A DNA stretch of 64,000 bases, taken from NCBI GenBank assembly GCA_002794775.1, contig NBAY01000087.1:1-64000 (forward strand), read 5' to 3'. Positions 11,962-23,883 of the stretch are shown one piece after another. Position 1 is the stretch's first letter. Every line of letters begins with the position of its first letter. This stretch comes from Porodaedalea pini. Its lineage: Eukaryota; Basidiomycota; Agaricomycetes; Hymenochaetales; Hymenochaetaceae. Made by a program: the position numbers and the translations under genes. The notes beneath the pieces are model-generated. The model was not told the origin of the DNA. It was given only the letters and a program-made list of their open reading frames with translations, and ran no database searches.

Positions 11962-12559
11962 TTTGCTATATTATAATTAAAGGAATATGGTTTAAAGAGT
12001 ACTAAACTATTATATTGCATGATAATAAGATTATATACTATATAAATAAAGAAAAGACCGATACATCTTGTAGTGACTTCTTGTATGTGTCTTACAATTT
12101 AATACCTGATCGACCAAAATTAGAAAGTAGGATCACAACTTATCATTTTGAGATACCGCTGTAATCTCTTTTAGTTCTTCGCAAGACTAGAATCATTCTT
12201 TCGATATTGGACAATATATATTCGACTTACACTGTCCTATTATAACTTGTACTTCCTTGTCATTTTGGGGATACCACTATAAACACTTTTACAAATTTCA
12301 CATAAAATACATAATTTATAGCTTTATAAGTCTATGGAAGTTTTTTACCTTTTTCCTGATGCTGAGTGAGATCCGTTTGCGAAGCGTCACGACGTGTAGG
12401 CACGTGATGAGAACTTTATAATATCTGCTATCTACTCTGAACAGAACACCAACCGCTACGGATGAAAACCAAGGAACTACAAAACGACCGGATGTGGAGC
12501 GCAAATGGTGGGACATCGAAAATGTAAGATAGGAGCGTGATCATGCGTGAACGGGTAAA
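11962..12559. other. AT-rich sequence, no gene seen
   Basis: Between the minisatellite and the stop codon of the LINE C-terminal region. On the minus strand it would be the LINE 3' untranslated tail, but I could not find a poly(A)-type end or target duplication to fix the boundary. Confidence 0.35.
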
Positions 12560-13209
12560 CTAGAGATAGTAAGAGGGAGGTAAATCAGATAAAAGTGGCA
12601 TTGCATTGGGTGGGCGACAGAAAGAAAAGTAAGCAAATTTTAATAGCAAGAGAAAGTTATTGGGTCGGAACCAGTCCAAGAAAGATAATGGAAGGAGGTG
12701 ATGTTTGAAAAGGCCATGGCAGATATGAGAAAAGAAAGTGCAACAATTAAGAATGTGGCAAACATCATGCTTGGTGCAGAGAGGGTTGGGACAGCGAGGG
12801 GCCAAGTTCTGGTCATGTAGATTGAGCGTGTTCAGCATGATGCTGGCGGCATGTGATTGAACTATGCAATGTATCTCCTTTTTTGGTGAAAGCTTCAAAA
12901 ACTGTTGGAATGATCGCGTGGGATGTAGAATGAAAGAGGACGGCTCAATGATAGAGCGATGTCTGTGTAGGTTGATTTGTCTTGCTTTCCAGTCCCAAAC
13001 GAGGTCGAGCTGTACTTGTGTGTTTAGGTTAGGAAGCGATTCCGGTATTGGTTCATGGAATGGTTTGGTGGCTGCATCTTTGGCTAGTTTGTCTGCCTTA
13101 GAATTACTCAGTACTCCACGATGGGATGGGAGCCACTGGATTGTAATATGTGATGCATCGTGGTGAAGGGTGAGGAAGATGCTGCATAGATGGCAGAAGG
13201 TAATGATGA
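12560..13209 (-). pseudogene. LINE RNase H end and C-terminal region
   Basis: Continues the RNase H domain cut by the Copia insertion. The motif ITIQWLPSHRGVLSNSKADK (about 13120) is the classical RNase H C-terminal His/Asp block. It is followed by about 140 residues with a possible C/H-rich motif (CPNPLCTKHDVCHILNC, about 12770), as in other fungal LINE C-termini. It ends at a stop at 12560. Removing the Copia element with one TSD copy joins this in frame to the block at 18728. Confidence 0.8.
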
Positions 13210-13423
13210 TGTTGAACTATAAATAACTGATGGATACTTGCCTGAGCAAATATCCGTCACTGGTCACATGACCAACTTCCAGAACTCCAACTATATGCTC
13301 ATATGACTATGCACCATATGCTCACTATACTCTTTATAGTAAACTATTCAATTGTACTGTATATAAGGATGGGCACTCTCGCCCCTAATCTATAGTTTTG
13401 TCCCACTTTCTGCTCATCTAAGA
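13210..13423 (+). repeat. Copia 5' LTR
   Basis: Starts TGTTGAACTATAAATAAC and ends ATCTAAGA; does not end in the canonical CA. It contains the 36-bp palindrome (13226-13261) and a TATA-like TGTATATAAGG near 13360 followed by the likely transcription start. GGTTATGAGC right after it is a possible primer-binding site. Confidence 0.88.
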
Positions 13424-13471
13424 GGTTATGAGCCTTGGCTCCCTCCTACTCATTGCAATCCTCACTATTGC

Positions 13472-16400
13472 ATGTCAGACTGTCCTCCTCATTCACCAAC
13501 ACCACCACTACCAACTACTCCTAAACCAACTACTAGCACTTGTCCTTGCACTCATGCACAAACACAGGCTGAACAACTAGCTGCAACTACTAGTGGTACT
13601 ACTCAAACTCGTACTCCACCTGTATCTACTGCCACACCAGCACAACTTGAGCATGACTTTGAACAAACACTACTGCCACTACCAGAGCGCATTACTCCAC
13701 CTACTAAATCATCAGGAGGTGAACTAACTGATCCTACTACAGTGCCTCCTACTCGCACTCAGCACATTCCCCATTGCGAATCACCAATAATGTCAGCACT
13801 CAAAGTGGGAGAAATAATCAAATTATTTGACGGCATTGAACCACTCGACGGTGTCAAGAACTGGAAACTCTGGATATTTCATATCTTCCAGGCTATTAAC
13901 GCCACTGGCCATCCAACTCTTATGGAGGCATCACCATCCAGTCCAGAAGAAAATGTCATTGCAAACACCATCTATGTGGGTGTAATCAAAAACATCCCTG
14001 ACAAAATACTCAGAAATTATTTGGGTGTAACTCAAGTACACGTCCTACTCAAACAACTAAAGGCACGTTACGACATCCAAACTACAGTAACTAATGCATT
14101 AAATGAAGGAGCATTATTCAACATCCGAGGCCATGTGTCTCAACTTGATAAAACTTTGGACGAACTCGAACGATGCCACGCCAAACTTTGCGCTCATGGA
14201 AAACAACCAGCTGACTCAACTTACTTGGCAGCGATAACTGCAGTGATACCACTGCAATATAAATATGTTATAACTCAACTTGAACTTCAAATAAATGCCA
14301 TGAACAAGTACAACAAAAATAACGACGACCACGAGGATCTTGTACTTACTCCTAACCAACTTATTCAAGAAACTCGTCAGGCCTTTGCGAACTGGAGCAT
14401 GGTGAATACTTGATGGAACCCAATCACTGCTGCACATCCCTATCAAAGCAAGGCTACTCACCCTTACTTCAGAGGGCGAGGCAGACACACTCGAGGTTGC
14501 GGCCGAGGCCGTGGCCGATTTGGAACTTACAGAGGCCGAGGACATGGCCGGGGAGGATACTCTAACTCTGACAACTCAAACTCAAACTCAGGGAACTCTA
14601 ATCCCTTTGTTAAATGTTATAACTGCAATAACTACAGGCATCAATCACCCAACTGCCCTCAGCTGTGGACTCAGAAAACTAAAGATGCCATGGCAAAGAA
14701 AGGGATTCAGGAGCACGTGAAACCTCCAACCACTGCCCACTCGCATCAGGTGAGCACGACGAACACGGCAAACATACCTGCGACCGCTTCCACTTCCACT
14801 GCAGTCGCTCAAGCACACCAGGCGATAAACGCTGAAATGCCCAACTTCCCGCAGATGCCACCATTCACTGCGACAATAACTGAAGTACCCGATGATGTCA
14901 CCATGCAGTTCAACAACGAATCTGCACTTTTTGACTTCCTACGCGACGATCACTACATGGATGCTATTGAAAATTTTGAGGCAAATCATGTAAGCACCAC
15001 AGCCATTTACTTAAAAGAAAATTATGCTAATAAACTTTATCATACTATGGATATTATTGATTCTGGTGCCACTCTTCACTTAACTCCTTATTTCAACTGA
15101 CTTACTAATGTTAAACAAACCGACCCAATTTCTGTTATAACCACTAACTCTCAAACTTTTATTACTTCAACTATAGGGATTTTAACTGTTGAGATCCCAA
15201 ATGGTGATACTGTAAGCACCATTACTATTAAAGATGTTTATTATGCTAAAGAAATGCACATGATGCTACTTAGCCAGTCTAAACTTTGCGCAGAAGGATA
15301 TGAATTTATTTATAAAGGAAATTTGTGTACAATAAAGGCACCTAGCAGTGAAATATGCAGTCAAATTCAATGTAAAAATAACCTGTACTCTATATTAAAA
15401 CATTATCAAATGAGCGCTGTGAAATCAATCACTCTATTTGAACTCCATAAGAAACTTGGACACCTAAGTTATACTTACCTCAAATGGCTACTTAAAAACC
15501 ATCCTGAATCAATTCATTACAAAATTACTGACTCAACTGAAACTCAATGTCATGTTTGTGTCGAAGCAAATATTAAAAGAAATGTTATACCTAAAACTTG
15601 AACTTCTGAATTAGCTAAAAATTTTGGCGACCATTTTCATATGGATATTTGGGGACCTGCGCCGACAACTGCTATTGGAAATTTCAAATACTTATTAACT
15701 TTAGTCGACAACTGTACTAGATGGGTCCAAATGAGTTTACTCAAAACTAAAGTGGACGGTTATACTGCTTACATCAAATGGGCTACTCTATTGTCAACTC
15801 AATATGGAATTAAAATTAAAATACTTCAATCTGACAATGATACTGTCTTTTTATCAAATGACTTTCAACTATTCTTAGACAGTCAAGGAACTATGCGAAA
15901 ACTAACTATACATGACACTCCACAACAAAATGGTATAGCTGAACGAACTCATCAAACAATATTAAACCAAGTGTCAGCGACGGACTACGGATACGCAAGG
16001 GGTAACCGGGTCGCGCAGAACTCAGTCAGAGGAAGAGGAGAGAGGAGAGAGCGGTGAGCCAGGGGAGCTGACACAGCGCAGAGGTAGGGGGCAGCTTCTG
16101 GACGTAGCCAGGTAGAATTGACCAGGTCGAAACTAGGGGATAAGTACAGGAGGACTACCTACTTATATACCCTTCAGCGGCTGCGCACGGACCAGGGAAT
16201 TAACTACTACATAAGGATAGATGATAGAACGTCGTGGAACTTCATAGAATAATGAAATCATAGGATCGGTCAGCGAGTAAGGATAGTGCGAGAAGGAGCG
16301 TAATGAATAATGAGTAAGCAGGAATAAGCGTGATTAGTGATGGATGGATAAGATAAGATAAGATAAGAGAAAATGATAAGATAAGATAATTTAAAAAGCA

Positions 16401-18506
16401 TCCATGACACCAAGTTAGATCAAACTTACTAGGACATAAATTACTGGACAAGCTCTGGGGAGAAGCCGTTAACTACTCAACTTTTATACATAATAGAACA
16501 CCTAAAGCAGCAATTAACTTTATCTCTCCATACTTTAAGTGATTTAATAAAGCTTATATTTTTGATAACTTACACAAATTTGGCACTCATGTCATTTTCA
16601 GAGAAGAAAATACTAATAAACTAACTCCTAAAGGATCCTATGGCCGATGGCTATGTTGGGATGAAGAAAGTAAAGGACATAGAATTTACCATGATCAGAA
16701 AATCACTGTTGAAAGAAATGTCCAATTCCTTGAAGTCACACCTTCTCGAATTGAAGGGGAGCAAACTGATACCCCATTAGAAAACAATCAAAATAATCCT
16801 ACTGAAACTACTGAACCAAGAAGATCAGAGTGACAAAGAAAACCAACTAAATGTTCTAGAGGACTTGACTATACTGAGGAACTTAACCTTGCTATTTACT
16901 TAACTGAATTTAATGAATTCAATAATGAACAACTTGGTGACCCCATCACTTTTCAACAAGCAATTAAGCGACCAGATGCACTTAGATGGGCAAAAGCCAT
17001 GAAAGATGAAATTGAAACACTAAAAGAAAGACAAACTTGGGAGTATGTTTACCCACCTACTAATGCGAATATCATTGGCACTAGATTTGTTTACAAAACT
17101 AAACAGTTAGCCAATGGCCAAATTGACAAATACAAAGCAAGACTAGTTGTGCAAGGATATGCGCAACAAGAAGGAATTGATTTTTACTCAGATGACTTAT
17201 TTGCACCAGTAGCACGACTTAGTACTGTGTGAACTATACTTTCCTGGGCAGCAACTAATGACTATGAAATACATCAAATAGATATCAAATCAGCCTACCT
17301 GTATGGCGAACTCGAAGACGGTGAAGAAATTTACATTAAACCACTGCCAGGATACAATAAACTATTACCTGACTTGAAATCCAGTCAAATACTAAAACTA
17401 AAGAAAGCACTATATGGACTAAAACAAGCAGGAAGACGTTGGTACAAGAAACTAATGTCAATTTTAACTAAAATAGGACTAACCAGATCAGATAATGATA
17501 ACGCAGTCTTTTTCAAAACAGAAAATAATAAAACTATACTTGTATTATTTGTACATGTCGATGACATTACAATAGCTGTGAAATCAACTCAACTATATAC
17601 TGAACTAAAAACTCAAATTGGAAATGAAGTTACTTATACTGACGGAAATGAAATTCACTGGTTACTTGGAATTGAAATCAAGCATAACCATCAAAATAAA
17701 ACTATATTGAAACTATCATTAAACACTATAACTTAGAAAATGCTAAACTAAAGAAATCTCCTATGGAGCCAGAGAGACAATTATCAACTGATGACGCACC
17801 AGCCGATGATGAAGAACTTACTTACATGGAAAAGGTACCTTACATGAACATGGTTGGAGCACTGCAATATGCAGCAGACTGTACCAGGCTAGATATTGCC
17901 TATACATATGGAATACTCGTGAGATATTTAACTAACCCTGGTATTAAACATTTTGACGCCACAAAACAATGTTTTCAATACTTACACTCAACTAAAGACT
18001 ATTGGCTCATACTCGGCGGAACTGAAAATACTCAACTTACTGGATACACTGACTCTGATGGAATGACAACTGAAGGGCATAAAGCCATATCCAGATACTT
18101 CTTTAAACTTGGCAATTCAATAACATCATGGTCAAGTAAAAGACAAACTTTAGTATCATTAGCCATAGCTGAAGCTGAACTTATTGCACTAGCTTATGCG
18201 ACTCAGGAGGCTATTTGGCTAAAAAGACTTGTGAATGAGGTTCTGCAGGCTTTGTTTGCACCTACTACAATCTTTACTGATAATCAAGCTATTATTACTA
18301 TGGCAACTGATCCTGAGCGTAAATATTCTCAAAGAACTAAACATATTGATATATGAAAAGATTTCTTTAGAGATCACATTGATAAAGGAACTATTACTGT
18401 TAAATACATTCCCACTGAACATAACATAGCAGACTTACTTACTAAAGCATTACCTGTAACTTTACTCAAGCACTTTGTAGAACAACTTAAACTAATGCGC
18501 GCTTGA
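13472..18506 (+). pseudogene. Copia gag-pol polyprotein with seven TGA codons
   Basis: One continuous frame: gag (13472-14600) with an Arg/Gly-rich stretch and a CYNCNNYRHQSPNC zinc knuckle (about 14614); aspartic protease IIDSGATLHL (about 15050); integrase with QNGIAERTHQTIL (about 15935); RT with LYGLKQAGRRWYKKL and VHVDDITIA (17410-17570); RNase H with TGYTDSDG to KHIDI (18040-18353). The Copia order (integrase before RT) is clear. In-frame stops at 14411, 15098, 15599, 16540, 16831, 17230 and 18354 are all TGA where Arg fits. There is a frameshift near 17705, and the solo LTR splits the integrase. The frame ends ...LKLMRA at 18506. Not functional as it stands. Confidence 0.9.
15967..16414. 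mobile_element. Solo LTR (438 bp) nested in the Copia integrase
   Basis: Spans 15972-16409, flanked by CCAAG at 15967-15971 and 16410-16414. Termini TGTCA and TGACA form a perfect 5-bp inverted repeat, as expected of an LTR. A TATA-like CTTATATACC and ATAAG repeats lie inside. A second copy with its own TSD is at 58886-59334. Deleting it with one TSD restores the Copia frame. Confidence 0.88.
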
Positions 18507-18513
18507 AGGGGAG

Positions 18514-18727
18514 TGTTGAACTATAAATAACTGATGGATACTTGCCTGAGCAAATATCTGTCACTGGTCACATGACCAACTTCCAGAACTCCAACTATAT
18601 GCTCATATGACTATGCACCATATGCTCACTATACTCTTTATAGTAAACTATTCAATTGTACTGTATATAAGGATGGGCACTCTCGCCCCTAATCTATAGT
18701 TTTGTCCCACTTTCTGCTCGTCTAAGA
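18514..18727 (+). repeat. Copia 3' LTR
   Basis: Same length (214 bp) and nearly identical to the 5' LTR; preceded by the polypurine tract and followed by GATGA. Confidence 0.9.
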
Positions 18728-21225
18728 GATGAATTCAGCATGATGTGTATCATTCAAAAATATGAGTTGTGCACAATTAAGCGAGTCCGTGACGATATGT
18801 ATGTGAACTGGAGTGAAGCATTTAGTGAGAAGAGATGAGATACGTTGCATGGCTGCAATGAGTGCTTCCTGCTCCTCAAACAAAATGTTTGAGCGAGAGT
18901 GCACTGCTGAAGAAAAGACAGCTAGTTCATGGTGATTGTGCATGATAATGAAACCATGGCCACCATTGAGGGAACCATCTGTGTTGGGAATGATAGAGCC
19001 ATCTGTGAAAATGAAATATTGATAAGGAGGAGGGTGTAAAAAGAATGAGTTGAAATTGTGAATGGCAAGAGGGTGCTGTGCTAAAGAAGGAATAGGGACC
19101 AACGAAAGCCGGGAATGAACCTGCATAAAAGTAGGAAATGAGACCATCTTGGGGATGATGACATGAGGGAGGAGGGATGAAACTAGATATTGGTTATGTG
19201 CTGGTTCTTTAGAAGAATGAGCGAAATATGACAATAGGATACATTGGGAAAGGGAACAAATGAAAAGATTGAGCAGGGGAACAGATAAAAAGGATTCCGC
19301 AATGGAGGGATGGATGCTACTATTTAGCACTGAATGTAAAAAGATGTTCTGTGACTGTTAGAGGATGGAAGAGATGAAAGGCGAGTCCAGAAAAAGTAGA
19401 GCGCCATAGATGGCGACAGAATGAATGAGGCCAAAATATAAAAGATGGGTGTACTGGAAGTATGCGCCATGTGAACAATGAAATAAGAAGGAGTGTTGGT
19501 GTAGAGTCGAAATAGCTTTATTGGTGCAGGCTTCAAAGTGAAGTTTGGAGGAAAGATCATATGAAAAAATAATACCAAGCCAGGTGAGATGACGGGAGGG
19601 AGGGATATTGCGGTTATTCAGAAGAATTAAGGCCGCGCTGGAACAAGAAGGGGAATCTTGGAGAAAAGATTGAAAAGTAATTGAAGCGCCTCTTGGATGA
19701 GGGAGGATATGAAGGAGTTCAATGGCATCAGGATCAATAGATAAACTGATGGATTGAAATTGAAAAGAGAGGAATTGAAATTGATTACAAATGCAAACCA
19801 AGTTGGACTTGATACTGAGTGAATGGGCGAAAAGAAGGTGGTCGTCCATGTATGCTAAAATAGGTTGCCAAAATGATTGTTGTATGATGTGATAATGTCC
19901 GAAGCTGCAAAGACAGAAATAAGGGGGGATAAAGGGGACCCTTGTGGGACACTGCAATTGGGCTTAATAAAGGGAGGGGAAAAGAAATTATTGAAATGAA
20001 GAGAAACCGGCCTATCTCTAAGCCAGCCCGAAAGGATGCAAATCATGTTTGGATGGACATTAGAGTCAATGAGCTTGTGTAAAAGGTGGTTGTGTGAAAT
20101 ATTATCAAAGAAGCCTTGAATGTCAACAGTGAGGATCAATGTGATGAAGTAGCAGTGCCTATCAAAAGCATTAACGGTGCCTGCGTCACTGGGGTAAATG
20201 AAAGGAACATTGAGGATGTGGGACAAAAGCTCATAGCAAGCTGTGAGCGAAGACCTATATTTCCTGCAGCCATATTGCACGTCAGGAAGAAGGTTATTAG
20301 TTTTGAAAAAAGGTTGAAGAAAATTAAATAAAATGTGTTCAAAAAGTTTGCTGATGGTGTCTACCAGCATAATGGGACGAAATGCTCTGGGCACGGAAAA
20401 GTCAGATCGCTTAGGTTTGGGTATGAAGGTAATGAGGGAGGTCTTGAAAGAGAGGGGAAAATGCCCCATAGTGAGGCAAAGAGAAAAAAGGTCAACAAAA
20501 AATTGCCCCTGATGGGCAATGAGGAGTTCGAGATGTTTATATGAGATATGACTGTTGCCAGGGCTCATTTCCCAATCTATTCCATGGAACACTTCATGTA
20601 TGTCGGCCATGGTAAGAGGTCTAAACTCGCAGAGTTCGGGGAGTTGAATCAACTCTGGTGTAGACGTCAACAGAGGAAAGAATGTTTGTTGAAAGAGGGA
20701 CACTTTATCGTCTTCTGTAAGGGTGAAGGACCCATTGGGCATACGAAGTGCTCCAATAGGAGATTGATGACGTGCAACACCCAGGAATTGGTTTCACCAT
20801 GCACTCCAGGTATCAGAGTGTTGAAGGCATGAGCCAAAAAAGGCATTTTTGGTGTGGGAGATTTTGGTGTCAAGAGTTTTGCATGAATCAGGGGTCGGGT
20901 TGCAACAGTGAGCCCAACAAAGCTGAGAGCAAGCCTCGGACCACCAGGAATTTGGGCCAAAGTAGGTACATGGCTTTCATTTTTGAAGAAAGGATGTAGC
21001 GAAGCCAGAGAAGAAGGATTGAAAGTTAAATAGTAAGGCATCCAGCGCATCAGGGGTATGAACATCCGCTAGGGAAAAGGAAAAAAGGTTGGACTCACAA
21101 AACTCTGCTATCGTGATGCAGACTCTTTTGTAGACCGGACGGCTGACTCGAGGGTGAATCTATGTTCTTCCCAAGGGAGACTGTGGTGGCTTGATAGTCG
21201 AGGAGGGACAACCAAATAGAAATGG
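18728..21225 (-). pseudogene. LINE reverse transcriptase and RNase H (N-terminal part)
   Basis: Order on the minus strand: a linker (about 21190-20750); RT with MSPGNSHISYKHLELL, FRPIMLVDTISKLFEHIL, LTVDIQGFFDNISHN and CSVPQGSPLSPLISVF (20560-19930); the YMDD catalytic box (LAYMDDHLLFAHS, about 19845) in a shifted frame; then RNase H (YFIFTDGS, about 19020; HIVTDSLNCAQ, about 18790). Frameshifts sit near 19900 and 20740. The palm Asp residues and YMDD are kept, so decay is mainly frame loss. Confidence 0.85.
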
Positions 21226-21250
21226 AGTGATTGAACGTTTGAAACGGTGG

Positions 21251-21685
21251 CTCCATGTTAGGCAGGAGTCCAGGAGACGACTCAGACTGGGCAGGCCTCG
21301 GCTGACTGTCGTCTGGGACGTGCTATACTTGAGCGGGGACTCGGGACACGCTTTACTCAGGCTAGGTTGTCATGGAGGTAAGAGGATTAATACAAGACTA
21401 AACTAATACAAGGGGGATGAGTCTCACCTAGGTCGTCACGGAGGTAAGAGGAAAAGCAGAACAAGGAGTTCATGCAATTCCTGAGACCTTATATAGCGAT
21501 GACCGTGAGACTATATTACCTAATGTCACATGGGTGGACGGAATGGAATGAATGACAGTCATGTGAAGGAATCGTGGGAAATGATTTGAAAGATGATTAA
21601 ATATAATGAAAAAGGGCGATTCAAAGAAAGGAAATGGTAAAAGGGGAAATAAAAGAAAAGGGAAAGTTTGAGTTCTGACACTCCA
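21251..21685 (-). mobile_element. Solo Gypsy LTR, inverted
   Basis: Spans 21256-21680 (425 bp), the reverse complement of the LTRs of the Gypsy element at 22736-28960, from TGTTAGGCAGG to GAGTTCTGACA. CTCCA on both sides (21251-21255, 21681-21685) is an intact TSD, so this is a solo LTR made by recombination after its own insertion. Confidence 0.92.
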
Positions 21686-22735
21686 CTTGTCCAGAGGCTT
21701 TGCCAAAGTGTTCGAACCTGTTAGAATCAAACTCCCAATGCAGACTCCATGACTTGAATGATTGAAATCTGAAGTTGAGGTAGGTGTGGGGCTATTCAAT
21801 CTTCCTTGAGTGGTCTGTGTCTTCGGATGATGCTCGTTGAGTGCTCAAATGGGCTTGAAAACATGCTTGAATGCCCTTGTACGTGTTCCAACACACTTGA
21901 ATGGCTCCTTAGTAGATAATGAATGTGTAGGGCGATGGGGGTACACAGTTATGGTACCCTGTTGGGTGTGTCTGGGGCTTGAAGGCTTGGAATATCGACT
22001 TTGAGCATATGTGTTGAGTTGAACGCACTGTTTGAGTGGTCAAGGAGGTTTGATAGAGCTGAGTAGAGACGATCTGAAGGTGCGGGTGACTTATGGGACT
22101 CGAAATGTGTACTGTGGAGTGAACTGGGGCTGTATTCCCCCCCTGAATGAGTACAAAGGTGTGCACTATTTATACTGTAGGCAAAACGAGCTCAGTACCG
22201 AAGTCGAACATACATACAGAGGTAGGAGAGTGTGTGCAGTGCGTGATCGAGTCAGAATAATCATGTGTTAGGGATGGAATGACTCGAGAACATGATAAAT
22301 CATGGACTCGAAGGAGAATAATGATTCGACATCAACGAAGAGACCAATGAAACCAAGAAACTTATCATGTATGCTCCAAACAACTCCATTCGAATGTCCC
22401 CGAACATTCCTAAGGGCGTGATGGCGATGAATGCACATCATGGGAGTGATAGACAATGATAAATAATGTGAGAACCGCATAGAGAACCTGGGGAACAACG
22501 GAATCCGGTCGTTCAAGCATGATACATTGACCATTGATGGCCCAAGGACCATTCGAGTGACCCATGCTCAAATACCATGCTTTCCCTGTCCCCAAACATG
22601 TGATCTGGCTGCACTACAAGCATTTGAACGAGTGAATATGAAGTGGAAAGAGTGCTCAAGCACGTATATAGTGGGATATGGAATGAATATAAAGGAAACA
22701 AAGTGTTCGAGTGTGAATAGGAAGTGGTATGAGTG
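21686..22735. other. Unassigned repeat-like sequence between LINE and Gypsy
   Basis: Continues, once the Gypsy element is removed, into 28966-29215; together about 1.3 kb that interrupts the LINE between endonuclease and RT. No coding frame. Rich in TTGAATG/GAGTG/TCGAA words. A TATAAATAG-type box is visible on the minus strand near 22175. Possibly an older long solo LTR or a non-autonomous element, but I could not find matching ends or a TSD. Confidence 0.4.
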
Positions 22736-23160
22736 TGTCAGAACTCGAACTTTCCCTTTTCTTTTATTTCCCCTTTTACCATTTCCTTTCTTTGAATCGC
22801 CCTTTTTCATTATATTTAATCATCTTTCAAATCATTTCCCACGATTCCTTCACATGACTGTCATTCATTCCATTCCATCCACCCATGTGACATTAGGTAA
22901 TATAGTCTCACGGTCATCGCTATATAAGGTCTCAGGAATTGCATGAACTCCTTGTTCTGCTTTTCCTCTTACCTCCGTGACGACCTAGGTGAGACTCGTC
23001 CCCCTTGTATTAGTTTAGTCTTGTATTAATCCTCTTACCTCCGCGACGACCTAGCCTGAGTAAAGCATGTCCCGAGTCCCCGCTCGAGTATAGCACGTCC
23101 CAGACGACAGTCAGCTGAGGCCTGCCCAGTCCGAGTCGTCTCCCGGACTCCTGCCTAACA
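22736..23160 (+). repeat. Gypsy 5' LTR
   Basis: 425 bp, TGTCAG...CTAACA. Contains a CGCTATATAAGG promoter box (about 22917) and duplicated ACCTCCGYGACGACCTAG words. Paired with 28536-28960. Confidence 0.92.
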
Positions 23161-23883
23161 TAAAAGCAGAACCCCACCCAGGCTCATCCCCAGCATACGT
23201 CATCGCTGCCGACTTGCCTTCACTTGGTCTAGAGGAGTGCTCCCCTCGAAGGACTTGATGTGTAAACCCCCTGAACGACAAACCCTCAACCCTGCCCGGA
23301 CGTTTTCAGATGTTTGTGTATTACATAAACACTTCAACCGACTTTTCCCGACCCTGGCTCTCCAAATTAGCCTCTGGTGGAGCACGCACCTGACATGGAC
23401 GTGGGCAACCAGACGAGTACAAACCTCAATGGCAATCTCATTTGTGATCTTGCTCGGCTCCTACCATCTCGTCATCAACTTTGCCGATGAACCCATTCAA
23501 CATTGGCGTAACCCCGGATCAAACGCACAGCCCATCCCTGTTCCCCCTCCAGTCTAGTCAAGATAGATCTCACAGAGGAACAACAGTGGGCCCTACCCTC
23601 ATCCTCACGGTTTGACCCAGACCACACTTCATACGTTGCAACCGACAGCGAGCACGTCACCCACAACATCTGGTGGAGCGACATCAGACATGCTTGGTAC
23701 TCGACTAACGAACAAGCTCAACGAGTTCAGTGGGCGCCTCGAACCCCTCACGCACCATCGTCCCCTACCATCTCGACATCGCCAGTCATCCTTCCCAGCG
23801 AACCAGGAGGCTATCGTACACCCCGTAGAGATTCATCACCGCCAACACCTCCCGAACACCTATCCCGCACGCCAGCACCAACA

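Larger units (their letters stand above)
5294..12300 (-). mobile_element. Plavaka-type DNA transposon, approximate limits
   Basis: Defined by a transposase on the minus strand and a divergent DUF6698-like gene on the plus strand, with about 210 bp between their start codons. I could not find terminal inverted repeats or a target duplication, so both ends are guesses: the left by the palindrome at 5294, the right by AT-rich sequence before the LINE 3' part. Plavaka elements are basidiomycete cut-and-paste transposons. Confidence 0.5.
13210..18727 (+). mobile_element. Complete Copia LTR retrotransposon
   Basis: Two 214-bp LTRs, a single gag-pol frame, a polypurine tract (GAAGGGGAG) right before the 3' LTR, and a 5-bp TSD. 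I see only two LTR differences (CCG/CTG near 13255 and CAT/CGT near the end), so insertion is recent. A 438-bp solo LTR of another family sits in the integrase region. Confidence 0.92.
13205..18732. repeat. Copia target-site duplication GATGA
   Basis: GATGA at 13205-13209 and again at 18728-18732 flanks the Copia element exactly, the 5-bp duplication expected of LTR integrases. Confidence 0.9.

Noticed and set aside
11566..12005. ORFs of 131 and 117 residues in the minisatellite
   Set aside because: Repeat translations only.
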